This document shows positions 1 through 6,391 of a DNA stretch of 26,566 bases, piece by piece. Below the pieces are notes generated by a model. That model searched no databases. It was not told the origin of the DNA and worked only from the letters and a program-made list of their open reading frames with translations. The position numbers and the translations under genes were made by a program. How positions within the stretch are numbered: position 1 is the stretch's first letter; each line of letters starts with the position of its first letter. Source of the DNA: JAIFWV01 sp964580495 (GTDB taxonomy: Bacteria; Patescibacteriota; Doudnabacteria; UBA920; O2-02-FULL-48-8); assembly GCA_964580495.1 (NCBI GenBank), contig CAZOKE010000014.1, positions 1 through 26,566 on the forward strand, in the 5' to 3' direction.

Positions 1-401
1 GGGGATTTGGAGCGGGCCGATGGAATGGATTCGGCGGCAAAGTCCACGACGGCGAAGGAATTATTGAAAGTGTTGTGCGCGAAGTGCTGGAAGAATGCAG
101 CCTCACAATCCAAAACCCCAAGCCGCGCGGGTTGCTTAATTTCAGTTTTGAAAACGGGCAGGGCGACATCGAAATGCATTTATTTGAGGTTACACAATTT
201 GCCGGAGAGCCCATTGAATCAGAAGAGATGCGGCCGCAGTGGTTCTATGCCAACGAACTGCCGTTCGACAAAATGTGGCCGGACGACAGGTTTTGGTTCC
301 CGTATTTTTTGGATAGAAAAAATTTCACGGGAAAATTTTTTTTCAAGGACAACGACCATTTGCTCGACTACGAGATCAAAGAAACAAACAGTTTAAAATA
401 G
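1..401 (+). CDS. MTH1-like Nudix hydrolase (8-oxo-dGTP diphosphatase), 5' truncated
   Basis: The reading frame is open from base 3 and its start lies outside the window. The first residues read GFGAGRWNGFGGKV, followed by a Nudix box (G-x5-E-x7-REVLEECSL) in which the usual Gly near the end is Ser. The rest follows mammalian MTH1/NUDT1 closely as I remember it: an ESEEMRPQWF stretch, then MWPDDRFWFP carrying the Trp-Asp-Asp that recognises the oxidised purine, and an LDYEI ending. The family hydrolyses 8-oxo-dGTP and 2-hydroxy-dATP to monophosphates and so cleans the nucleotide pool. The reaction is inferred from these specificity residues. About 20-25 N-terminal residues are missing. It ends 48 bases before the next gene, which appears to have its own -10 box, so the two need not be one operon. 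Confidence 0.88.
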   Translation, partial: GFGAGRWNGFGGKVHDGEGIIESVVREVLEECSLTIQNPKPRGLLNFSFENGQGDIEMHLFEVTQFAGEPIESEEMRPQWFYANELPFDKMWPDDRFWFPYFLDRKNFTGKFFFKDNDHLLDYEIKETNSLK

Positions 402-414
402 GCTTAAATATTGC

Positions 415-420
415 TATAAT
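415..420 (+). promoter_or_regulatory. putative -10 box of the sortase-like gene
   Basis: A perfect TATAAT lies 30 bases before the ATG at 450. The candidate -35 at about 392-397 (TTTAAA) is poor, so only the -10 is convincing. Predicted transcription start is about 427. Confidence 0.4.
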
Positions 421-449
421 AATATTGCCTATTTTGGCGTGGATTGATT

Positions 450-1025
450 ATGAAAAACAAAAAAGGAAAATTATTGTTTCGGCCGCAGACTATCTTTGCG
501 CTCGTCGTCGTTGGTGCGATTGCGGGTTTTTATATTTCCCAGCACATACGAGATGTGTATAGCACAGCCCAGGTTCCGATTTTGGTCAACGACTCATCCC
601 AGGATTTTTTGAATATACCATCGCTCCAAATCAAGGCTCCTATATTCTACTCGAATGATCAGGATACAAGGATTGCTGCTTCCGAGCTGGATTTGGGCGT
701 TGTTCACGTCAAAAATACCCCTGTTCCGGGAGAAGTAGGGAATGCCTATTTCGTCGGAGGATCAGATTTGCAAAAACATTCCAAAGCAGCCTACAACGAC
801 ATTTTTAAAGATTTGGAAAAAATTAATACCGGCGACCAAATTATCATAACCAAAAATTTGAAGCATTTGGTCTATCAGGTTTATGAGACCAGGATCGTTG
901 AGCCCACTGAATTGTGGGTGACTTCGCAAATCACTGACGGCCAACAAGTCCTAACGCTTCAAGCCGACATCCAAAGCAGCAAAACGCACCAAAAATTTAT
1001 AGTCATAGCGCGAATGAAAAAATAG
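450..1025 (+). CDS. membrane-anchored sortase-fold protein lacking catalytic residues
   Basis: A 191-aa protein with a basic N-terminus, one transmembrane segment (about residues 13-30) and an extracytoplasmic domain. The domain reads like a class D/E sortase: LQIKAPI, ELDLGVVHVKNTPVPGEVGNAYFVGG, YNDIFKDLEKINTGDQI, YQVYETRIVEP, LTLQADI and KFIVIA all fall in order where sortases have their conserved strands. The residues needed for transpeptidation are absent. The His of the GHS motif is Gly (FVGGSD), the Cys of the LTLxTC motif is Asp (LTLQAD), and the Arg before the last strand is Lys or Gln (HQKFIVIA). It is therefore probably not a transpeptidase and may be a structural or binding protein. 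The ATG at 450 is preferred over a TTG at 444. No clear Shine-Dalgarno is seen. No LPxTG-type substrate is encoded nearby. Confidence 0.72.
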   Translation: MKNKKGKLLFRPQTIFALVVVGAIAGFYISQHIRDVYSTAQVPILVNDSSQDFLNIPSLQIKAPIFYSNDQDTRIAASELDLGVVHVKNTPVPGEVGNAYFVGGSDLQKHSKAAYNDIFKDLEKINTGDQIIITKNLKHLVYQVYETRIVEPTELWVTSQITDGQQVLTLQADIQSSKTHQKFIVIARMKK

Positions 1026-1035
1026 CATGCAAGCC

Positions 1036-1064
1036 TTGTCATAAGCGCCGTGATTTACTATAAT
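1036..1064 (+). promoter_or_regulatory. sigma-70-type promoter of secDF
   Basis: TTGTCA (1036-1041), a 17-base spacer and a perfect TATAAT (1059-1064). Predicted transcription start is about 1070-1071, which is exactly the base of the hairpin at 1069-1086. Confidence 0.75.
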
Positions 1065-1068
1065 GTGC

Positions 1069-1094
1069 AAGAGGAAAAAACCTCTTTTTCTTTT
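1069..1094 (+). terminator. terminator-like hairpin at predicted 5' end of secD mRNA
   Basis: AAGAGG (1069-1074), a six-A loop, CCTCTT (1081-1086) and a T-rich run. By form it is an intrinsic terminator that could end the sortase-like gene's transcript, but it lies immediately after the secD promoter, so it would also be the first structure in the secD leader. Confidence 0.55.
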
Positions 1095-1123
1095 GAATAA
1101 ATCTATCTTTAAATTCCAAATTC

Positions 1124-2482
1124 ATGCGGCGAAAAGGACTTTATCTCACTTTCTTGTGTATCATCCTGCTGGCTTTGCTTGCCGGGTATATTGACTGGCC
1201 CAAAGGCAGTAAGATTAGCCTGAAACCAATTAAAATCAATTACGAGAAGCCACTTAAACTCAAACTCGGCCTGGATCTCCAAGGCGGAACTTATTTGGTG
1301 TACCAGGGAGATTTGAAAGATATTCAGAGTAAGGACCAGGCGGACGCCATGAATTCCGCGCGTGACGTTATTGAACGTAGAGTCAATGCGTTTGGTGTGT
1401 CGGAACCGGTGGTGCAGGTGAGCGGTTCGGATCGGATAATTGTGGAATTGCCCGGAGTCAAGGATATAAACGAGGCCATAAATTTGATCGGACAGACTCC
1501 TTTTTTGGAATTCCGAACCGAGAATCCAAACCCGCCAGCTGCCAAGCCCGATGCGAATGGGACCGTGACTGTGGACCCGAGCCAGGCATTTGTCCCAACC
1601 GGACTTACTGGCAAACAATTCAAGCGGGCGACCCTTGATTTTGACCAGCGTACCGGAAGCCCGCAGATAACTTTGCAGTTCGACGCCGAAGGCACCAAAC
1701 TTTTTTCAGACATAACTTCCAAGAATATCGGCAAGCGGGTAGCAATCTTTCTCGACGGCCAGGTTCTTTCCGCTCCGACCGTCCAGTCAGCCATAACCGA
1801 CGGGCAAGCAATAATTACCGGCCAGTTTACAGTCCAGCAAGCCAAAAATCTGGTAACCAGGCTTAATTCCGGAGCGCTGCCAGTACCGATTCACCTGATT
1901 GAACAGCAAAATGTGGGAGCCACACTCGGCTTGTCCTCGGTGCAAAAATCGGTGGAAGCGGGGCTGATTGGTTTTGCGATTGTAGCTTTGTTTATGATTA
2001 TTTATTACCGCCTGCCAGGAGTTTTGGCAGTTTTGGCTTTGAGCATTTACACTTTGATCAGTTTGGCATTATTTAAACTTTTCGGCATCACGCTTACTTT
2101 GGCCGGAATCGCCGGGTTCATATTGTCTGTCGGTATGGCAGTGGACGCCAACATCCTTATTTTTGAACGCATGAAAGAAGAATTGCGCCGCGGCAAAACT
2201 TTGCAGCAGGCAATAGAAGATGGGTTCAATCGCGCCTGGCTCTCCGTGCGCGATTCAAATTTTTCGAGCTTGATCACCACCGCGATCTTGGCCTACTTTG
2301 GATCGAGCATCGTGCGGGGATTTGCTGTGACCTTGGCGCTAGGCATTATAGTTTCCATGTTTACCGCCATCACGGTTACCAGGACATTCCTGCGCATGTT
2401 GGTCGGCCACAACCTTATGGTCCGCCATGGTCTTTACGGCGTGCCCAAGATGAGTGAAGAAAAGTCTGAGGCTAAAGCTTAA
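1124..2482 (+). CDS. secD: protein translocase subunit SecD
   Basis: SecD works with SecF at the SecYEG channel and uses the proton gradient to help exported proteins leave the membrane. This 452-aa protein has an N-terminal TM (about 7-22), the D1 signature LGLDLQGGT (48-56), a P1 head domain (about 60-265), and a C-terminal block of five TMs (about 278-428). That block contains GMAVDANILIFER (337-349), the SecD hallmark that lines the proton path. The P1 domain is short compared with E. coli but normal for Gram-positive-like and CPR versions. The start is the ATG at 1124, with no strong Shine-Dalgarno. secF follows after 4 bases, so the pair is one operon driven by the 1036-1064 promoter. 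Confidence 0.96.
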   Translation: MRRKGLYLTFLCIILLALLAGYIDWPKGSKISLKPIKINYEKPLKLKLGLDLQGGTYLVYQGDLKDIQSKDQADAMNSARDVIERRVNAFGVSEPVVQVSGSDRIIVELPGVKDINEAINLIGQTPFLEFRTENPNPPAAKPDANGTVTVDPSQAFVPTGLTGKQFKRATLDFDQRTGSPQITLQFDAEGTKLFSDITSKNIGKRVAIFLDGQVLSAPTVQSAITDGQAIITGQFTVQQAKNLVTRLNSGALPVPIHLIEQQNVGATLGLSSVQKSVEAGLIGFAIVALFMIIYYRLPGVLAVLALSIYTLISLALFKLFGITLTLAGIAGFILSVGMAVDANILIFERMKEELRRGKTLQQAIEDGFNRAWLSVRDSNFSSLITTAILAYFGSSIVRGFAVTLALGIIVSMFTAITVTRTFLRMLVGHNLMVRHGLYGVPKMSEEKSEAKA

Positions 2483-2486
2483 ATCT

Positions 2487-3375
2487 ATGCTCAACATCAT
2501 CAAATACTACAAATTCTGGTTCACGATATCTGCAATATTGCTTTTGGCGGGGATTGTTTCGCTTGCCGTGTATGGCCTTAAGCCGGGGATTGATTTTACT
2601 GGGGGAACCATTACGCAAGTTAAATTTGCCGGAAAGGTCCCTTCAACTTCAGACGTAGTCAAAGCAGTAGCCGATGCCGGCACTCCAAACGCCGCCGTTC
2701 AGCCTGTGGGTTCGACCTCCGTGATTATCCGAACCGGACCCATGGAAAAAGACCAGCACGACAAGATTATGAAAGAACTGAAGAGTAAATTCGGCGATAT
2801 CAGCGAAGAATCATATGATTCGATAGGGCCGGTAATCGGAAAAGAATTGCGTTCCAGCGCTGCGTGGATGTTGGCTTTGGTTTCGCTTTTTATAGTGCTT
2901 TATATTGCGTTTGCATTCCGCAAAGTGTCCAAGCCAGTCTCATCCTGGCGGTTCGGCTGGGCCGCGATTATAGCGCTCATCCACGATTTGTTTATAGTCG
3001 TCGGCGCCTTTTCCATCCTGGGGCATTTCTGGGGAGTGGAAGTTGATACTTTGTTTGTCACAGCGCTGCTCACCGTCTTGGGTTTCTCTGTTCATGACAC
3101 CATCGTGGTTTTTGACCGAATCAGAGAGAATTTGCGGGTGCGCGCAGGACAATCGCTGCCGGAAATCATCAACTCTTCCATCAACCAAACATTGGTGCGG
3201 TCCTTGAATACAACCCTAACCGANNNNNNNNNNGCTGTTGTTCGGCGGCGAAACAATCCGCTATTTTGTCCTGGCATTGTTGATCGGAATTATTGCCGGA
3301 ACCTATTCGTCAATTTACATCGCATCTCCGATTCTGATTGTTTGGCACAACTGGGACATCAAACGTAGGAAGTAG
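2487..3375 (+). CDS. secF: protein translocase subunit SecF (interrupted by assembly gap)
   Basis: SecF is the partner of SecD. It shows an N-terminal TM (about 10-30), GIDFTGGT (34-41), a small P4 periplasmic domain (to about 125), and TMs with GFSVHDTIVVFDRIREN, the SecF signature. Ten Ns at 3224-3233 fall just after SLNTTLT. After the gap the frame differs by one: the family ending (LLFGGETIRYF, AGTYSSIYIASP, VWHNWDIKRRK) resumes from 3235 and stops at TAG 3373-3375. The frames join only if the true gap length is a multiple of three, so the 10 Ns are a placeholder and not evidence of a pseudogene. Reading straight through the gap gives a false C-terminus that ends at 3368. The start is the ATG at 2487; an in-frame GTG at 2454 lies within secD. 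Confidence 0.92.
3224..3233. other. assembly gap (10 Ns)
   Basis: A run of ten undetermined bases inside secF. The length is inconsistent with the reading frame on its two sides, as expected for a placeholder gap. Confidence 0.99.
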
Positions 3376-3380
3376 AATTT

Positions 3381-3396
3381 AGGAATATAGGAATAT
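3381..3396. repeat. short tandem repeat after secF
   Basis: Two adjacent copies of AGGAATAT (3381-3388 and 3389-3396), just after the secF stop codon and before the terminator. Confidence 0.6.
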
Positions 3397-3405
3397 ATCC
3401 AAACA

Positions 3406-3439
3406 AAAAATCGCTCTGATCGTAAAATGAGCGATTTTT
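3406..3439. terminator. bidirectional terminator between secF and the minus-strand gene
   Basis: AAAAATCGCTC (3406-3416) pairs with GAGCGATTTTT (3429-3439). The A and T flanks give a U-tract in both directions, suiting the convergent genes. The minus-strand stop codon (3440-3438) lies at its edge. Confidence 0.85.
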
Positions 3440-3785
3440 ATTTATTTTGAGCTTCTACCCAATCCAAGAAAATTTTCTCTTTTTCAGATTCGGACTTATT
3501 CATGAATTCTGTTTGTGAATCGTAGTCCATTGCGGCATAAAATTTCTTAAAAAGTTTGTGGCCGTGATGCGCAAACTCACTTGAAGTAGATTTAAAAGTT
3601 ACATCCCGCATTTGCTCCAAAATCGAACGACCTAGCTTGTTGGCTTTGTCTTGTTTTGCTAATTCGGCCCGTTGCGTTTTTAGATTTTCCCGGTACTTAT
3701 CTTTGCGCGCATTGGATTCGGCATGGGTGGAGTCATCCACATCCTCAATTTCATCAAAGATGTTTGGTCTTTCTGGGTTTTTCAT
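3438..3785 (-). CDS. conserved-type hypothetical protein, 115 aa
   Basis: A soluble, highly charged protein with no TM or signal peptide. The N-terminal half is acidic then strongly basic and likely helical (about residues 28-55, rich in K, R, E and Q). The C-terminal half contains SEFAHHGHKLFKKFY and ends in FLDWVEAQNK. I do not recognise a family. The ATG at 3785 is preferred to a GTG at 3803. A TAAAAT (3799-3794) sits 8 bases before this ATG, which would make the transcript nearly leaderless. It diverges from the regulator gene at 3868 and converges on secF with a shared terminator. Confidence 0.65.
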   Translation of the reverse strand: MKNPERPNIFDEIEDVDDSTHAESNARKDKYRENLKTQRAELAKQDKANKLGRSILEQMRDVTFKSTSSEFAHHGHKLFKKFYAAMDYDSQTEFMNKSESEKEKIFLDWVEAQNK

Positions 3786-3819
3786 ATGTCTATATTTTAA
3801 CACAAAAAAAATAAGCCTC

Positions 3820-3848
3820 TTGACAAGATAGGAAATTTATGCTATATT
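3820..3848 (+). promoter_or_regulatory. near-consensus promoter of the sigma4/HARE - membrane protein - ATPase operon
   Basis: Perfect TTGACA (3820-3825), a 17-base spacer and TATATT (3843-3848). Predicted start is about 3855, next to the palindrome ATAGGCCTAT that precedes the ATG at 3868. Confidence 0.85.
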
Positions 3849-3867
3849 AAGGATAGAATAGGCCTAT

Positions 3868-5010
3868 ATGTCAGAATTAGATACAAAAGATAATAGCCAA
3901 TCTTCAAATATCCTGGATACAATCATGGGCAGCCAGACTCTTTCGAGCATCAACGAATTTGAGCCGGCCGTCCTGGTCCGGGAGCTTTTGGCGCAGCTTA
4001 AAGAACGAGATCGCGAGATTTTGTCCAAGCGGTTTGGGCTGGAGGGTCAGGAAATGGAAACTTTGGAGAGCATTGGCAAACGCTATAACTTAACTCGCGA
4101 GCGGGTGCGCCAAATCGAAAAAGATTCGATAGCGCAAATTAAGAAAGTCAAAAGCAAGAATCTGCAGGAAGCCCTGCAACTGATTTTTGATTGCATCGTG
4201 GAGCATGGAAATATAATTTCGGAAGATTATCTCATCCAAACGCTCCTGTATAACAAACCCGAAGTTAATGAGCAGCAGGCGGTTAAGTTTTTGCTTACAC
4301 TTGGGGACCAATTTAAATTTTACCGCGAAGATGCCAATTATTATTCCTCCTGGTACGTTGTCGGTTTTGAAATTGATCGGCTGAATAACGTCATCCAGAC
4401 TTTTATCAAGATACTCAAGGATGCCGGAAAAGTCATAAACCAGGATGAATTATACGCCAAGTTTAAGCAAACGGATTTTTATAAATCCCAGACTGTTGAA
4501 CTGACGGAAAGAGTGCTTAAGAGCTATTTGAATATTGCCCGCGCCATCCAGACCAACCCGTTTGGCGAAATTGGGCTTAAAGATTGGAACGAAATCAAGC
4601 CGCGCGATGTCGGGGATAAGGCTTATTTGGTGCTCAAGCATCACGGCAAGCCCGAGCATTATTCCGAGATCACACGCATGATCAATGAACATAAATTCGA
4701 CGATCGGAAAGCTTATCAGGAAACCGTCCATAACGAACTTATCAAAGACGACCGGTTTGTCCTGATTGGCCGCGGAATTTACGCGTTGTCCGAATGGGGA
4801 TACAAAAAGGGCGTTGTAGCCGATGTCATAAAGGAAATTTTGGAAATTTCAGGCAAGCCTTTGACACGCGACGAAGTCATCGCCGAGGTGCTGAAGCGCC
4901 GCCTGGTTAAACGAAACACAATCCTCGTGGGCTTATCAAACAAAAAATATTTCCAAAAAGTCGGCAAAGACCGCTACACGGTGGCGAGTGCCGACAATAC
5001 AAAAATATAA
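3868..5010 (+). CDS. sigma-70 region 4 / HARE-HTH fusion protein (transcription factor)
   Basis: A 380-aa protein. Residues 36-95 are a sigma-70 region 4: LKERDREILSKRFGL, then the helix-turn-helix TLESIGKRYNLTRERVRQIEK (65-85), which in true sigma factors contacts the -35 element. There is no region 2 or 3, so it cannot melt promoters alone. The middle (100-245) is helical. Residues about 245-312 (VGDKAYLVLKHHGKPEHYSEI to GRGIYALSEWGYKKG) resemble the HARE-HTH domain of the RNA polymerase delta subunit. A second related winged-helix-like segment ends the protein (about 315-372, IKEILEISGKPLTRDEVIAEV). It probably modulates RNA polymerase. It begins an operon with the two following genes (22-base gap, good Shine-Dalgarno). 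Confidence 0.82.
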   Translation: MSELDTKDNSQSSNILDTIMGSQTLSSINEFEPAVLVRELLAQLKERDREILSKRFGLEGQEMETLESIGKRYNLTRERVRQIEKDSIAQIKKVKSKNLQEALQLIFDCIVEHGNIISEDYLIQTLLYNKPEVNEQQAVKFLLTLGDQFKFYREDANYYSSWYVVGFEIDRLNNVIQTFIKILKDAGKVINQDELYAKFKQTDFYKSQTVELTERVLKSYLNIARAIQTNPFGEIGLKDWNEIKPRDVGDKAYLVLKHHGKPEHYSEITRMINEHKFDDRKAYQETVHNELIKDDRFVLIGRGIYALSEWGYKKGVVADVIKEILEISGKPLTRDEVIAEVLKRRLVKRNTILVGLSNKKYFQKVGKDRYTVASADNTKI

Positions 5011-5020
5011 TCGCGCATAA

Positions 5021-5027
5021 AGGGAGG
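5021..5027 (+). promoter_or_regulatory. strong Shine-Dalgarno fixing the start at 5033
   Basis: AGGGAGG five bases before ATG 5033. It is one of very few strong ribosome binding sites in the window and rules against the TTG at 5030. Confidence 0.8.
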
Positions 5028-5032
5028 TTTTG

Positions 5033-6352
5033 ATGTTTCAAGGTTTGAGCGACATTTTTTATTACATGGGAATCATCCTGATCGACTACTACGGTTGGAT
5101 TTTTTTTGTTGCGCTGCTGATTTGGCTGATTTACCAGATCAAAAAACTCCAGAACATCGAAAAATACGCGACTGCCGTCAAATGGATCATGCTAGAAGTC
5201 AAAGTCGATGAGCTGAACGAGCGTTCGCCGTTCGCCATGGAGCAGGTATTTGCGGCCTTGCATGCCATCCATTCCGGCGCCAGCTGGGGCGAACAGCTGG
5301 CTGGCAAAATCGTTCTGCACGTATCGTGCGAGATAGTCAGCCTCGGCGGCAGAGTTTCGTACATGTTCCGGCTCCCGGACAAGTACCGCAGTTTGCTGGA
5401 ATCCGCCATCTTTGCCCAATATCCGAAAGCGGAAATTTACGAAGTCGAAGATTACCTGAAAAATTTGCCCAAAGAATACGACCCGGAAACGGCTGACTTT
5501 GATTTTTGGGGCACGCAGTGGAATAAGCGGCGGCAAGGAAAAGAAAGCGCTTACCCGATCCGCACTTACGGCGGTTATGAACACAAGGAACAGGAAACTT
5601 TTATAGACCCGCTGGCCAACGTGCTTGAAATGATGAGCAATATTGAGCCTTATGAGCTGCTGGCAACACAGTTGGTGATCAAACCGGTGCAGGAAGAATG
5701 GAAAGCGGCGGCCAGAGACTTGGTGCAAAAATTGAAAGGCGCCCCCGAAAAACCTAAACCGAAAGGTTGGCTAGAAACGATATTTTTGGATCCCCTGAAT
5801 GCCGTGTTCAATGGCCTGTTTGCTATTGTAGGTTTGGGTGCTGAAGCTCCTAAAAAAGAAGAAAAAGACAAACCGCCGTCGCTGATGCAATATTTAAGCG
5901 AAGGTGAAAAAGGGGTGATTACCGCCATGGAAAGAATGCTTTCAAAAGTCAGCTATGAAGTCCATTTGAGGGTCCTTTACCTCACACCCAAAGGGCGGTT
6001 GAACAAAGGGCTCCGCATCCCGGAAATTATCGGCGCTTACCGCAATTTTGACGATCCGTCATTAAACGGGCTTAAACCGGATTTGGCGCATACCTGGACA
6101 GACGTCTCCTTCAAAGTTTCCCAAAATTTGGAGCAGCCAATAATCAGGAAAAGAATTTTGACCCGCAAACGCCACTTCCTGGCCAATTTTAAAAATCGCG
6201 ATGCCTGGAAAGGTTCGGGTTTGTACTATATGAATACAGAGGAGCTTGCGACTCTTTACCATTTCCCGGTTGTGCCGAATGCCAGAATTTCGCAAGTGGA
6301 GCACGTCCAAACTATCAAGAGCGCGCCGCCGTCGAATCTGCCGGTTGTCTGA
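5033..6352 (+). CDS. membrane-anchored protein partnered with TraG/VirD4-like ATPase
   Basis: A 439-aa protein with one N-terminal TM (about residues 10-35, DIFYYMGIILIDYYGWIFF) and a large cytoplasmic part. It starts with KYATAVKWIMLEVKVDELNERSP, followed by an alpha/beta region and a variable linker (about 235-290, rich in K, P and E). I know this arrangement as a family of unknown function that recurs in CPR genomes directly upstream of a VirD4/TraG-like ATPase, but I see no catalytic motif. The neighbouring ATPase has no TM of its own, so this protein may anchor it at the membrane, much as accessory subunits do for coupling ATPases (inference). It ends in TGA, 39 bases before the ATPase gene. 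Confidence 0.75.
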   Translation: MFQGLSDIFYYMGIILIDYYGWIFFVALLIWLIYQIKKLQNIEKYATAVKWIMLEVKVDELNERSPFAMEQVFAALHAIHSGASWGEQLAGKIVLHVSCEIVSLGGRVSYMFRLPDKYRSLLESAIFAQYPKAEIYEVEDYLKNLPKEYDPETADFDFWGTQWNKRRQGKESAYPIRTYGGYEHKEQETFIDPLANVLEMMSNIEPYELLATQLVIKPVQEEWKAAARDLVQKLKGAPEKPKPKGWLETIFLDPLNAVFNGLFAIVGLGAEAPKKEEKDKPPSLMQYLSEGEKGVITAMERMLSKVSYEVHLRVLYLTPKGRLNKGLRIPEIIGAYRNFDDPSLNGLKPDLAHTWTDVSFKVSQNLEQPIIRKRILTRKRHFLANFKNRDAWKGSGLYYMNTEELATLYHFPVVPNARISQVEHVQTIKSAPPSNLPVV

Positions 6353-6362
6353 AGTCATATAT

Positions 6363-6383
6363 CATGTAACATATAACATGTAA
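6363..6383. repeat. short direct repeats before the ATPase gene
   Basis: CATGTAA occurs at 6363-6369 and 6377-6383 around ATATAA, within an AT-rich 39-base intergenic spacer. It contains overlapping ACATGT-like palindromes. Confidence 0.45.
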
Positions 6384-6391
6384 AGAGAAAT

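Noticed and set aside
450..1025. Functional class D/E sortase
   Set aside because: The His, Cys and Arg required for transpeptidation are all absent.
1324..1845. Long minus-strand frame within secD
   Set aside because: It is the antisense shadow of secD. It has no recognisable motif, no ribosome binding site, and secD itself is certain.
3092..3368. SecF read straight through the Ns to a C-terminus ending at 3368
   Set aside because: The residues after the gap match no SecF ending in that frame, whereas the +1 frame gives a perfect family C-terminus ending at 3375. The Ns have an arbitrary length.
5192..5728. A 178-codon minus-strand frame opposite the membrane-protein gene
   Set aside because: Low-complexity shadow of a well-supported gene with a Shine-Dalgarno. 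No family resemblance.
6363..6383. CRISPR-like repeat
   Set aside because: Only two 7-base units with no regular spacer length. No array of 25-40-base repeats is seen anywhere in the window and no cas gene.
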